Below are positions 9,215 to 18,224 of a stretch of 31,234 bases of DNA, in pieces. Source of the DNA: HyVt-105 sp049975425 (lineage in GTDB: Bacteria > Bacteroidota > Bacteroidia > Bacteroidales > VadinHA17). The notes beneath the pieces were generated by a model that made no database searches, was not told the origin of the DNA, and saw only the letters and a list, made by a program, of their open reading frames with translations. The DNA lies in the NCBI GenBank assembly GCA_049975425.1, contig JBNGDI010000033.1, positions 1 through 31,234 on the forward strand, read 5' to 3'. Positions within the stretch are counted from its first letter, which is position 1, and each line of letters begins with the position of its first letter. Made by a program: the position numbers and the translations under genes.

Positions 9215-11527
9215 ATGGGAAATCGTCTGAAAATTTTGTTTGCCGAGGATCTTTCCACCGATTACGAGCTGGCGGTGAGGGAGATCCGGCAGCCGGGAAT
9301 GGACATCGAAACCATGAGAGTGGATGAGCCGGAGGCTTTCCGGAAAGCCCTGGAGACGTTTCGCCCCGATGTGGTTATATCCGATTATGCCATGCCCCGG
9401 TTCAACGGGCTGGATGCCCTGAAGATCACACGGGAAACCCACCCCCATCTGCCGTTTATTGTGCTGACCGGTTCCATGAATGAAGAAACGGCGGTGGAAT
9501 GCATGAAAGCGGGCGCCACCGATTATGTGATCAAGGAGCATCGCACCCGCCTGCCTTTTGCCGTGCAGGAAGCGCTGGAAAAGCGGAAAATCGCAGGGGA
9601 AAAGGAACAGGCTTTGCAACAACTGAGGGAAAGCGAGGAAAAATACAAATCCCTTTTCCGGAACAACCACGCGGTGATGCTGCTTGTAGATCCCGAAGAC
9701 GGAGCCATTGTGGATGCAAACCCTGCAGCCTGCCGTTTTTACGGCTGGACACACCAGGAGCTCACCTCCAGAAGAATGGCAGAAATCAATACCCTCACGG
9801 TTGAAGAGATTGAAAAGGAAATGAAGGATGCCGTGGCAGAAAAAAGGAATCATTTTCAGTTCAGGCACCGGAAGGCCAGCGGAGAAATACGGGATGTGGA
9901 GGTGTACAGCGGGCCCATTCCCATGGAAGGGAAAATATTGTTGTATTCCATAGTACACGATATTACCGAACGCAGGGAACTGGAAAGGGCCCTGCAGAAC
10001 AGTGAGGAAAGATACCGGGAAATGTTTGTGAGCAACCCCCTGCCCATGCTGATATATGAGGTAAACAGCCTGGCTATTGCTGAGGTGAACGATGCAGCGG
10101 TAAGCAAGTATGGATACAGCCGGGCAGAATTTACCGGGATGACCCTGAAAGACCTGCGGCCTGAAGAGGATATCTCCGAAATGCTGGATGCTGTTCAGAA
10201 TTCTTCAGAAAGCTTCAGGCATACACGTGTTTGGAGGCACCGGAAAAAAGACGGCAGCCTGATGATGGTGGAGATCGCTTCGCATGCCCTGCCGGAACGC
10301 GAGGGGAAAAAGTACCGCCTGGTACTGGCCAATGATGTGACGGCCCGGCTTGAGGCGGAAAGTATGCTGCGCGAGGCCAAGGAGAAAGCCGAGGCAAGCG
10401 ACCGGCTGAAAACAGCCTTTATGAACAATATTTCCCATGAGGTGCGTACCCCCCTGAACGGGATTGTTGGTTTTGCCGGGATCCTGATGGCAGAGGATAT
10501 GCCCCGGGAGGAAAAGGAACAGGCCCTGCAGGTGCTTCAGTCGAGCAGCGACCGCCTCATCAGCACCATCAACAACTACATGGCTATTTCCCTGATTGTT
10601 TCCGGGAACATGGAAGTGAACATCACCCGGGTGAATAGCCGGGAGATTCTGCAGGATGTGTTTGTACAATGCCGGGACCGGGCGGGAGCCAGGGGCCTTC
10701 AGGCAGATCTGTCGATTCCGGAATCGCTCACTGATCAGGTTTTGAATACCGATCCCGACCTGCTGAAAAAGGCCCTGGGGCATCTGGCAGACAATGCCGT
10801 TAAGTTTACCGCCCGGGGAAAGGTGGTGCTGGGGCTTCGCAGGGAGAAGGAACACATGGTGTTTTTCGTAAGGGATACCGGGCCCGGTATAAAAAAGGAA
10901 TCTCTGCAGAACATTTTTGCTCATTTTACCCAGGAGGATGATTCACGCACACGGAAATTTGAAGGCAGCGGGCTGGGATTGTCCATTGCCCGGGGCATTG
11001 CCGGTTTGCTGGGAGGGGCCATTGAAGTCGACACGGAGCCGGGAAAGGGGTCGGAGTTCCGTATTGTCCTGCCTGTCGAAAAGGAAGCTCCTGCCGGTGA
11101 AACGGCAACTGCCGCCGGAACGGCGTTGGGACGCGGGGATGAACCTCTGAAAATACTTGTGGCAGAAGATGATGCAGCCAGTTTCTTTTATTTGCAAAAG
11201 ATTATTGAGAAAAAGATGCGGGCTGAAATAATTTATGCCCGGAACGGACAGGAAGCCGTGGAAAAATTCCGTGATAACCCGGGAATCGGCCTGGTGCTGA
11301 TGGACATCAAAATGCCGGTGATGAACGGGTTGGAAGCTACCCGGCAGATCAAATCTATGGATAAATCGGTCCCCGTTATGGCTATTACTGCCTATGCCCT
11401 GAGCGGGGAAGAGTCCCTGGCCCGGGAAGCCGGATGTGACGAATACATTACCAAGCCTGTGCACGTGGATATGCTGATGCAAAAAATTCAAAAGTACGGC
11501 GACCGTTTCCGGAAGGAATCTAGCTGA
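9215..11527 (+). CDS. Hybrid histidine kinase: REC, two PAS, HisKA, HATPase, REC
   Basis: This 770-residue cytoplasmic protein starts with a receiver (about 5-125; phosphoacceptor Asp57 in VVISDYAMP). Two PAS domains follow (about 138-260 and 262-385). HisKA carries His408 in ISHEVRTPLNGIVGF, and the ATPase domain is at about 505-620 (N box LADNAVKFT, G1 RDTGPGI, G2 GSGLGLSIA). A second receiver is at about 645-765 (Asp697 in LVLMDIKMP). There are no membrane segments. The N-terminal receiver lets it be switched by another kinase, and the C-terminal receiver lets it pass phosphate on, so it can serve as an intermediate in a relay. Its stop overlaps the end of the convergent receiver gene by 8 bases. 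Confidence 0.92.
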   Translation: MGNRLKILFAEDLSTDYELAVREIRQPGMDIETMRVDEPEAFRKALETFRPDVVISDYAMPRFNGLDALKITRETHPHLPFIVLTGSMNEETAVECMKAGATDYVIKEHRTRLPFAVQEALEKRKIAGEKEQALQQLRESEEKYKSLFRNNHAVMLLVDPEDGAIVDANPAACRFYGWTHQELTSRRMAEINTLTVEEIEKEMKDAVAEKRNHFQFRHRKASGEIRDVEVYSGPIPMEGKILLYSIVHDITERRELERALQNSEERYREMFVSNPLPMLIYEVNSLAIAEVNDAAVSKYGYSRAEFTGMTLKDLRPEEDISEMLDAVQNSSESFRHTRVWRHRKKDGSLMMVEIASHALPEREGKKYRLVLANDVTARLEAESMLREAKEKAEASDRLKTAFMNNISHEVRTPLNGIVGFAGILMAEDMPREEKEQALQVLQSSSDRLISTINNYMAISLIVSGNMEVNITRVNSREILQDVFVQCRDRAGARGLQADLSIPESLTDQVLNTDPDLLKKALGHLADNAVKFTARGKVVLGLRREKEHMVFFVRDTGPGIKKESLQNIFAHFTQEDDSRTRKFEGSGLGLSIARGIAGLLGGAIEVDTEPGKGSEFRIVLPVEKEAPAGETATAAGTALGRGDEPLKILVAEDDAASFFYLQKIIEKKMRAEIIYARNGQEAVEKFRDNPGIGLVLMDIKMPVMNGLEATRQIKSMDKSVPVMAITAYALSGEESLAREAGCDEYITKPVHVDMLMQKIQKYGDRFRKESS

Positions 11528-11948
11528 ACTGCATGCGGATGACTTTTCCCTCGGGGAAAAGATAATGTTCCAGCGTGCTGACCAGTACCTGCGGGGGAAT
11601 GGGCTTGACCAGGTATTCATGGCAGCCTGCCATGAATGATTTTCTTCTGACATCGGGGGATGAATAGGCTGTTTCGGCAATGATGGGCACACCCCGGCGG
11701 CACTTCCGGATTTCCCGGATCACTTCCACCCCGTTAATAAAAGGAATCTGAATATCGACAAGGGCCACATCGACAGGGCGGTCGGTGTAACAGCAATAAT
11801 CGATGGCATCGGGGCCGGTTTCCAGGTGGACGATCGTGGCCCCCGTCCTTTTCAGAATTTCCTCAAAGTAACGGTAACACGACAGGTTATCTTCTACTAT
11901 GAGAATAACCTTGTCATGCCAGTCTTTGTTGAAAATCGAATTTTCCAA
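11520..11948 (-). CDS. Single-domain response regulator
   Basis: This 142-residue receiver is encoded convergently to the hybrid kinase, with an 8-base overlap of the two 3' ends. It contains the acidic pocket Glu19-Asp20 (LIVEDN), the phosphoacceptor Asp65 (VALVDIQIPFINGVEV), the switch Thr in IIAETAYSS and the Lys in YLVKPIPP. No output domain is present. The start codon must be TTG at 11948: an in-frame TAA lies four codons upstream and no ATG or GTG precedes the receiver core. It resembles the receiver of the nearby hybrid kinases (the AxTAYSS switch region), so it may compete with or drain their phosphoryl groups. That role is inference. Confidence 0.88.
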   Translation of the reverse strand: MENSIFNKDWHDKVILIVEDNLSCYRYFEEILKRTGATIVHLETGPDAIDYCCYTDRPVDVALVDIQIPFINGVEVIREIRKCRRGVPIIAETAYSSPDVRRKSFMAGCHEYLVKPIPPQVLVSTLEHYLFPEGKVIRMQFS

Positions 11949-12241
11949 CCGGGAATCAGCTTAAGGGTTAGGTTTTCATTTTCGCCATGCAAAATATAAA
12001 ATACAATGCAGAAATCATTGGATTTAAACAGAAAAGGTCCGTTGATTTTTCAACAGGTTGCGCAACTTTTCTAATAAACTGAAAAACAGGCGGACAGACA
12101 GTGCGGCGAACACGTTATTAACCGGAAATCCCATGAAAACCAGTCAGATTCTACCGGTACGAAACAGGAATACCGGTCCGACTGTTGTGTATCGGGCCCT
12201 GTATTCCTGCATGTTTTCCTGTATTTACTCCGGCTTTGGAA
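11949..12241. other. Intergenic region between sigma factor and lone receiver
   Basis: The 293 bases hold no convincing gene. A plus-strand open frame here has no homology-like features and runs into the antisense of the sigma factor gene. The right part contains a strong imperfect hairpin (12165-12209), and the left part is AT-rich. On the minus strand TATATTTTG (11998-11990) is a possible -7 element for the receiver gene, but no TTTG lies at the right distance. Confidence 0.5.
12165..12209 (-). terminator. Hairpin downstream of the sigma factor gene, possible terminator
   Basis: A 9-bp arm CAGGAATAC (12165-12173) pairs exactly with GTATTCCTG (12201-12209). After a small bulge the stem continues with 7 more pairs (12175-12181 with 12192-12198, one G-U), leaving a 10-nt loop. 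It sits about 33 bases past the stop of the minus-strand sigma gene. The tract after it on that strand is only TTTCGT, so termination would be weak or the hairpin may stabilise the 3' end. Confidence 0.45.
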
Positions 12242-13108
12242 TTATGCCTGGTCAAAGTAGTTTTGCAGCAGTTTTCGCCGCGAACTGTGCCGCATTTTTT
12301 TTAATGCCTTGTCGCGTACCTGCCTCACCCTTTCCCGGGTCAGATGCATTTTCTCGCCGATTTCCTCCATGGTCATCGGTTGCATGCCGATACCGAAGGA
12401 GAGTTTGATAATATCTTCTTCCCGTTTGCTCATGGAGCGGAGCACACGCTCGATTTCCTTCTGCAGCGATTCCTTACTGAGCCCCTCGTCGGGGGAAGGC
12501 TCACTGCTACTGGACAGTACATCGAGCAGGGTGCCGTCTTCTTCTTCCGAAAACGGGGCATCGACGGAAACCGGTTTCCCCGAAAGGGGAAGGGTTTGCT
12601 TTACCTTGTCTATGGGTACTCCCATGGATTGAGCAAGCTCCTCCGGTGTGGGTGTCCGTTCATTTTCCTGTTCGAACCGGTTCTGAGCTTTATGGAGCTT
12701 TTGAAGGGTACCCGACTGGTTCAGCGGAATCCTTACCACCCGGCCCTTTTCGGCTATGGCCTGCAGAATGGATTGTCTGATCCACCATACGGCATATGAT
12801 ATAAACTTGAAGCCCCGTGTTTCATCGAAACGCTGGGCCGCCTTGATCAGCCCCAGGTTCCCTTCGTTGATCAGATCGGGCAGACTCAACCCCTGCCGCT
12901 GGTATTGTTTGGCAACGGAAACCACAAAACGCAGATTGGCACGCACCAGCCTGTCCAGGGCTTTCTGGTCGCCTTCCCTGATACGCCGGGCAAGTGCAGC
13001 CTCCTCTTCCACGCTGATCAGCTCTTCGCGGGCAATGTCCTGCAAATACTTGTCAAGCGACGCACTTTCCCTGTTGGTAAATGATTTTTCAATTTTTAGC
13101 TGCCTCAT
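12242..13108 (-). CDS. rpoD: Sigma-70 family RNA polymerase sigma factor, RpoD/SigA-like
   Basis: This 288-residue protein has the compact Bacteroidetes primary-sigma architecture without region 1.1. Region 1.2 is ESASLDKYLQDIAREELI. Region 2 is very well conserved (NLRFVVSVAKQYQ, GLSLPDLINEGNLGLIKAA, FKFISYAVWWIRQSILQA). Region 3 includes RIPLNQSG, and region 4.2 carries the helix-turn-helix MTMEEIGEKMHLTRERVRQV. Regions 3 and 4 diverge from typical Bacteroidetes RpoD as I remember it (for example RVVRIPLNQSGTL, and REEDIIKLSFGIG for READVIRLYFGLG), so it could be a second, alternative member rather than the housekeeping factor. It has a strong ribosome binding site and a good promoter, consistent with high expression. 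It lies inside the signalling cluster but is transcribed divergently from the nine-PAS kinase. Confidence 0.9.
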   Translation of the reverse strand: MRQLKIEKSFTNRESASLDKYLQDIAREELISVEEEAALARRIREGDQKALDRLVRANLRFVVSVAKQYQRQGLSLPDLINEGNLGLIKAAQRFDETRGFKFISYAVWWIRQSILQAIAEKGRVVRIPLNQSGTLQKLHKAQNRFEQENERTPTPEELAQSMGVPIDKVKQTLPLSGKPVSVDAPFSEEEDGTLLDVLSSSSEPSPDEGLSKESLQKEIERVLRSMSKREEDIIKLSFGIGMQPMTMEEIGEKMHLTRERVRQVRDKALKKMRHSSRRKLLQNYFDQA

Positions 13109-13116
13109 GTCTTTCC

Positions 13117-13125
13117 CCTCCTTTC
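13117..13125 (-). promoter_or_regulatory. Strong Shine-Dalgarno sequence of the sigma factor gene
   Basis: On the minus strand GAAAGGAGG lies 8 bases before the ATG at 13108. It supports that start, which also gives the typical MRQLKI N-terminus of this sigma family. Confidence 0.7.
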
Positions 13126-13130
13126 CTGAA

Positions 13131-13162
13131 TAAATTTAATAAAATCGTGACCGGATGTCAAA
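13131..13162 (-). promoter_or_regulatory. Candidate promoter of the sigma factor gene
   Basis: On the minus strand TTTG (plus 13159-13162) is followed after exactly 20 nt by TAAATTTA (plus 13131-13138). This matches the Bacteroidetes consensus TTTG-N17-23-TAnnTTTG except for the last base. Transcription would begin near 13124, close to the Shine-Dalgarno sequence, giving a very short leader. Confidence 0.5.
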
Positions 13163-13420
13163 TCCTTCCCGGTTCATTCTGTTCTTTTCCCTGCAAACAG
13201 AACGTTTTCAAAACAAAATTGTTTCTTCTTTCGAAAATATTTATATAATTTGTTATATTGATGATCGCTGCCGGGGCCGTTGCCCGGCTTCAGCCCTGTT
13301 ATTGGTGATGCACATTAGGAGGGTTTGGTTGCGTGCTATGGGGGGTATTTTCTTAAAAATAGTTAAAATCCAACAGGATACATTTTGATGGGAAATTATT
13401 AACGGACAGCAATATAACCG

Positions 13421-16400
13421 GTGGCAGATAAAAAAAATGAGATACGGGGAAAGAAGCCGCAAAATGAAAAACGGCTGAACGCCGAAGCCTTACTCGACAG
13501 CATGCCGGGCATGGCCTTTCGCTGCCTGGACGATCAGTACTGGACTATGCTGTATGTGAGCAAAGGGTGCCTGGAACTGACAGGGTTTCAGGCAGAAGCA
13601 CTGATCGGCAATCGGGAATTCCCCTATGAACACATTATTCATCCGGATGAACGGAAGAGTGTGAGAGAGGAAATACATGCCGCCTTTTCACAGGGACAAC
13701 GCTATGAGCTGACCTACCGTATCAGGACGCGCGACCGGGAAACCCGCTGGGTGTTGGAACGGGGATATAAATCGGAAGAGACATACCGGGGAAAAAGAAT
13801 TATTGAGGGAGTGATTGTGGATATTACCGCCAGGAAGAAAGCAGAGGAGCGGCTTATGGCCGAAGAAAATTTGCTGAGGAGCGTGCTGAGGAGTATTCCC
13901 GGAGGCGTGGGAATGGTCAGGAACCGGACCCTGATATGGGTGAACGACACGTTTTGCCGCATGTTAGAGCGTCCGGAAGAAGAGCTGATCGGGAAAAACA
14001 CATCGGTAATTTATCCTTCAACGCAGGAATATGAACGGGTGGGAAAGGAGCTTTACCCGGCCCTCGAAAGGGATGGTTTTGCCGGTTTGGAAGCTGAACT
14101 TATGACAGGCTCCGGCCGGCTGCTCCATGCTATTTTTACTATTACCTATGTCAACCCTCAAAAACCGGAGGAAGGAGCAGTTTTTGTTGTGACCGATGTT
14201 TCCGCAATGAAAAAGGTGGAACGGGAGCTCAGGGAAAGTGAAATGAAATACAGCCAGCTTATACGTTCAAACCCCGATTCTATAATGGTTGTTTCCGGGG
14301 GGAAATATGTTTATGTCAACCCGGCCGCTTACAAAACGCTGGGTTACAGGAATGCGGAAGAGGTAACAGGGTTGGAAGCGGATGTGACGGTTCATCCTGA
14401 TTTTCGCGTCTTTATCAAAAACCTCAGAAAGAAAGCCCTGCTGGGGGAGACCAGCCCGCCGGCAGTGATCCGTATGCTGAAGAAAAACGGGGAAACCCTG
14501 TGGGCCGAAACCTTTTCCATGCCCATGGTTTATCAGGGAGAGAAAGCCGTAATGGTCATAGCCAAGGACGTTACGGAAAAACTGGCAGCAGAGGAAAAAC
14601 TCAGGCAACGGGAAACCATTCTGAAGAAAATTTACGATAATACTCCCGTAGGGCTGGGGATCATGCAGAACCGGGTACTGAAGAGCGTTAACCGGGGTTT
14701 TTTGAAGATAACGGGATACAGTGAGGAAGAGCTGGTAGGACGCTCGGCCCGCATGCTTTACCATAGCGAAGAAGAGTTTAACCGCGTGGGCAAGCTGATT
14801 GAAAAATACAAAACCAACCGGTCGTTCCAGCCTATTGAAACGGTGATCAGGAATAAATCAGGAAATAAAGTTCCTATATATTTTCAAACCCTGCCGGTGC
14901 TGGCCACCGACCTGAAGGGAGAAATGGTGTTTTCCGTAATCGACCTCACCCCCATCAGGGAGGCGGAAACCAGAATGCAGCAAAGCCAGACCACGTTCCA
15001 GACCTTTATGGATAACCTGCCGGCCAGCGCCTACATCAGGGATGACAGGCTGAGGCATGTTTTTGTGAACCGGTATTTTCTTGATATGGCAGGCCTGAAA
15101 GAGGAAGAGATCATCGGGAAAAAAGGACGGGAAGTATTTCCGCCCTCCACTGCTGAAGCCATGGAGCGAATGGACCAAACCGTTCTGGACAAAGGGAAAA
15201 CAGTTACCCGGGAATATCCGATTGTTCTTCCGGGGGGAGAAACATCCTGGCAGTATGATATCAAATTTCCGCTTACCGGCGTGGACGGCTCCCGGATGGT
15301 AGGCGGGATCAGTGTTGACATTACCCGGCGGAGGGAAATGGAAGAAAAACTGCGCGAAAGCGAGGAAAGGTTCCGGGCCCTGGTCAGCTCCATGGAAGAT
15401 ATTATTTTTACACTGGATACCCGCGGACGTCATACAGGTCTTTATGGAAGGTGGGTGGAAAAATACGCGGCCAGTCCGGCAGATTTTCTTGGGAAAAGTG
15501 CGGTGGACATATTCGGCAAAAATGCTGGCAGGATCCACATGGAGTCGAATAAACAGGCCCTGAAGGGTGAATTTGTAGTTTACGAGTGGGAAGCCGGGGA
15601 AGAAGAAGGGAAAAGCTATTTTCAGACTTCCCTAAGCCCCATTCGAGACAGTGAAGGGAAGGTAGCCGGGCTGGTGGGGATCGGCCGGGATATTACAGAA
15701 CTCAAAACAGCGGAAAAACGGTTGCGGGAAAGCGAAAAAAATTTCCGTGCCTTCATGGACTATATCCCTGCTTACATCGTATTAAAGGATAATCAATTGA
15801 ATTATGTATACGCTAATAACCGCTTAACCCATGATCTGGGAATCACGGAAAAAGACCTGAAAAACCTGAAAGAGAAGGAACTGTTTGAACCGCACTTGGC
15901 CGAAACCATTCTCAGGCTGGAGAAAAAGGTGCTGAAACAGAAAACTGTGCAGGAAATCCCTGAAATCAGTATCCGGTGGAAAAACCGGGAGCGGTGGCTG
16001 CGCGGTGTTGCATTCCCGGTTGTTATGTCGGGCAACGAGGAATATGTGGGGGAATTCTATGTGGATGTAACTGCCCATAAACAAATGGAAGAAACGCTCC
16101 AGCAGGCCTTGCAGACTTCCGATGACATTGTCCGGACCATTCCTTCCGGATTGTTGATTTTCGGATTTGCAGGAAAAGGGCAGCTGATCCTGGAAGGAGG
16201 TAACCCCCAGGCCGCCCGCATTACGGGAATGAATATGAAGAGCTTTTTAGGCAAAACCTTTGAGCAGATCTGGCCCGATCCGGCCGGAGCAATTCTGAAA
16301 CAGGCTTTTCTGAAAGTGATTGAAAAGGGGAATGCATACCATAATGATGATTTTCGTTACGAAGGAAAATACCTGAACGGGACATTCCGGATCAGGGCGT

Positions 16401-17527
16401 TCCGTATGCCCGGCCAGCGTGTGGGGGTGGCGTTTGAAGATATTACCGAATTCAAAAAAGCCGAGCAGCGCCTGCGTGAAAGCGAAAAGAAATACCGCCA
16501 GCTGGTGGAAAAGGCGGGAATCGGCATCCTGATCGACAACCGGGAAGGGAGAATAACCTATGCCAACCGGTTGCTGGCAGGAATGTTCGGGTATTCGATG
16601 AAAGAGATCGGCCAAATGAAAAATACAGATCTCTTTTCACAGGAAGACGTTCCCAGGATCAGAAAATACCACCGGAAAAGAATGGCAGGGGGAAGGGTCC
16701 CGTCACGATACGAATTGAGAGGTGTTAAAAAGGACGGGAAATCTTTGTGGATCGAAATAAAAGTAACCCTGCTGAAGGTAGGGAATGAGATTACCGGAAC
16801 CCGTAACTACCTGTGGGATATAACGGAAAGGAAGAAAAGGGAAGATGAACTCAGGGAATCATACCGCCAGATCCGTAAGCTCAGCCGGCATCTGGATTCG
16901 GTGAGGGAGGAAGAAAGAAAAGAAATTGCCCGGGAAATCCATGATGAGCTGGGACAGATCCTTACCGCTCTGAAAATAGATATCTCCTGGCTGGAAAAAC
17001 ATACAAAACCGGAGGAACCGGGATACAGGGCCAAAGCGCAATCTATGAAAGAAATGGCCGATATGGCCATCAAGAGTGTGCAAAGGATATCGGCGGAACT
17101 GCGCCCCAGCCTGATCGACGATCTGGGCCTGAAAGATGCCCTGGAATGGATCATGAATGATATGGAGGATAGATCGGGAATCCATATGCAACTCGATTTT
17201 GCACCTGAGGGAACTTCCATTGATCCGAAGCAGGCCATTACTGTTTTCCGACTGGTCCAGGAGGGATTGACCAATGTGGTGAGGCATGCGGGTGCAGACA
17301 GGGCCCGCGTTGCCCTCACCGTTAGGGACGGCATGCTGAAATTGATTATTTCGGATAACGGAAAAGGGATCGAGAAGAAGAAGATCCGGTCAACCGAATC
17401 GCTGGGTATCATGGGCATGCGCGAGCGGGCCATGTTGTACGACGGCGAGGTGCAGTTTACCGCGGAAAAAGGAAAAGGAACCGCGGTAAATATTCAGATG
17501 AAATTCATTAAACAGGAACAAGCATGA
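13421..17527 (+). CDS. Soluble sensor kinase with nine PAS domains and NarL-type (HisKA_3) core
   Basis: This 1368-residue protein has no membrane segment. I count nine consecutive PAS domains by their core strands: DQYWTMLYVS, RTLIWVND, KYVYVNPA, RVLKSVNR, LRHVFVNR, GRHTGLYG, LNYVYANN, GQLILEGG and GRITYANR. They are linked by repeated LRESExxY helices. The second and fourth PAS resemble each other (EEELIG/EEELVG, then SxxEyxRVG), as do the fifth and seventh (FxxFMDxxPA), which suggests internal duplication. The kinase core is of the HisKA_3 type, with His1174 in AREIHDELGQ and the ATPase motifs NVVRHA, SDNGKGI and GIMGMRER. It starts with GTG at 13421; the next in-frame Met lies inside the first PAS. 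The stop overlaps the next ATG (ATGA), so the downstream LuxR-type regulator is its partner. Cofactors and signals cannot be read from the sequence. Confidence 0.92.
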   Translation: MADKKNEIRGKKPQNEKRLNAEALLDSMPGMAFRCLDDQYWTMLYVSKGCLELTGFQAEALIGNREFPYEHIIHPDERKSVREEIHAAFSQGQRYELTYRIRTRDRETRWVLERGYKSEETYRGKRIIEGVIVDITARKKAEERLMAEENLLRSVLRSIPGGVGMVRNRTLIWVNDTFCRMLERPEEELIGKNTSVIYPSTQEYERVGKELYPALERDGFAGLEAELMTGSGRLLHAIFTITYVNPQKPEEGAVFVVTDVSAMKKVERELRESEMKYSQLIRSNPDSIMVVSGGKYVYVNPAAYKTLGYRNAEEVTGLEADVTVHPDFRVFIKNLRKKALLGETSPPAVIRMLKKNGETLWAETFSMPMVYQGEKAVMVIAKDVTEKLAAEEKLRQRETILKKIYDNTPVGLGIMQNRVLKSVNRGFLKITGYSEEELVGRSARMLYHSEEEFNRVGKLIEKYKTNRSFQPIETVIRNKSGNKVPIYFQTLPVLATDLKGEMVFSVIDLTPIREAETRMQQSQTTFQTFMDNLPASAYIRDDRLRHVFVNRYFLDMAGLKEEEIIGKKGREVFPPSTAEAMERMDQTVLDKGKTVTREYPIVLPGGETSWQYDIKFPLTGVDGSRMVGGISVDITRRREMEEKLRESEERFRALVSSMEDIIFTLDTRGRHTGLYGRWVEKYAASPADFLGKSAVDIFGKNAGRIHMESNKQALKGEFVVYEWEAGEEEGKSYFQTSLSPIRDSEGKVAGLVGIGRDITELKTAEKRLRESEKNFRAFMDYIPAYIVLKDNQLNYVYANNRLTHDLGITEKDLKNLKEKELFEPHLAETILRLEKKVLKQKTVQEIPEISIRWKNRERWLRGVAFPVVMSGNEEYVGEFYVDVTAHKQMEETLQQALQTSDDIVRTIPSGLLIFGFAGKGQLILEGGNPQAARITGMNMKSFLGKTFEQIWPDPAGAILKQAFLKVIEKGNAYHNDDFRYEGKYLNGTFRIRAFRMPGQRVGVAFEDITEFKKAEQRLRESEKKYRQLVEKAGIGILIDNREGRITYANRLLAGMFGYSMKEIGQMKNTDLFSQEDVPRIRKYHRKRMAGGRVPSRYELRGVKKDGKSLWIEIKVTLLKVGNEITGTRNYLWDITERKKREDELRESYRQIRKLSRHLDSVREEERKEIAREIHDELGQILTALKIDISWLEKHTKPEEPGYRAKAQSMKEMADMAIKSVQRISAELRPSLIDDLGLKDALEWIMNDMEDRSGIHMQLDFAPEGTSIDPKQAITVFRLVQEGLTNVVRHAGADRARVALTVRDGMLKLIISDNGKGIEKKKIRSTESLGIMGMRERAMLYDGEVQFTAEKGKGTAVNIQMKFIKQEQA

Positions 17528-18150
17528 TCAGGGTACTCATTATCGATGATCACCCCATTGTACGGCAGGGGATATCCCAGATCCTGTCGGAACTCGATGT
17601 GGTGGTGGAAACCACCGGGGCCGGAACCGTTGAGGAGGGACTGAAACGGTTCCTGAAAGAAAAATACGATGTTGTTTTGCTCGATATCAGCATGCCGGGC
17701 CGCAGCGGACTGGATGCCATCAAAGATTTCAAAAAAATCGGGCCCTCGGTCCCCGTGCTGATGCTGAGCATGTTCCCCGAGGAACAGTATGCCATCAGGG
17801 CCATGCGCTCAGGGGCTTCAGGCTACCTTACCAAAAACAGCGCGCCCGATGAGCTGGTTGCTGCTGTAAAAAAAGTGCTCGATGGGGGGAAATACATCAC
17901 CCTTTCCCTGGCAGAAAAGATTTTCGACGGCCTGGACGGGTCCGATGAACCCACCCGGAAACTATCTGACCGGGAACGTGAGGTGCTGCTTGGAATAACC
18001 CGGGGAAAAACAATCCGCGAAATTGCTGCCTACCTCCACCTGAATGAAAAAACCGTCAGCACCTACCGGTCGCGACTCCTTGAAAAACTGAGCCTTTCCA
18101 GCAATGCCGATATTGTCCGGTACGCCCTCCGGGAAGGGTTGGTAAGCTGA
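17524..18150 (+). CDS. NarL/LuxR-type two-component response regulator
   Basis: This 208-residue regulator has a receiver (about 1-120) with acidic pocket Asp8-Asp9, phosphoacceptor Asp54 (VVLLDISMPGRSG) and Lys in GYLTKNSAP. A LuxR-type DNA-binding domain follows at about 145-208 (LSDREREVLLGITRGKTIREIAAYLHL, then NEKTVSTYRSRLLEKL). Its ATG overlaps the stop of the nine-PAS HisKA_3 kinase, the normal partner type for NarL/FixJ regulators. It is the only receiver in the 17-kb cluster that is fused to a DNA-binding domain, so it is the most likely transcriptional exit of the network. An inverted repeat about 75 bases past its stop is a possible binding site. Confidence 0.95.
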   Translation: MIRVLIIDDHPIVRQGISQILSELDVVVETTGAGTVEEGLKRFLKEKYDVVLLDISMPGRSGLDAIKDFKKIGPSVPVLMLSMFPEEQYAIRAMRSGASGYLTKNSAPDELVAAVKKVLDGGKYITLSLAEKIFDGLDGSDEPTRKLSDREREVLLGITRGKTIREIAAYLHLNEKTVSTYRSRLLEKLSLSSNADIVRYALREGLVS

Positions 18151-18224
18151 GGGCAAACCCGGTCATTCCTTCCGGAATCTTTTCTGTTCCACTCCATTTC
18201 CTTACAGAAAGGTAAGAGTTTTCC

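Larger units (their letters stand above)
13109..13420. other. Divergent control region between sigma factor and nine-PAS kinase
   Basis: The 312 bases contain the sigma promoter at the left edge, a very AT-rich tract at about 13232-13260 (possible promoter for the kinase, with the near -7 match TATAATTTG), and a GC hairpin GCCGGG/CCCGGC (13270-13288) without a T-run. A lone AGGAGGG (13317-13323) stands before a 13-codon frame starting with TTG at 13329. The kinase GTG start is at 13421, so the kinase mRNA probably has a long leader. I see no gene with recognisable features here. Confidence 0.5.

Noticed and set aside
12058..12408. Plus-strand open frame of 116 codons at the end of the sigma gene
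   Set aside because: It overlaps the conserved region 4 of the sigma factor in antisense, and its own sequence has no recognisable features.
13270..13288. GC hairpin in the sigma/kinase divergent region as a terminator
   Set aside because: The stem is only 6 bp, has no T-run on either strand, and no gene ends here.
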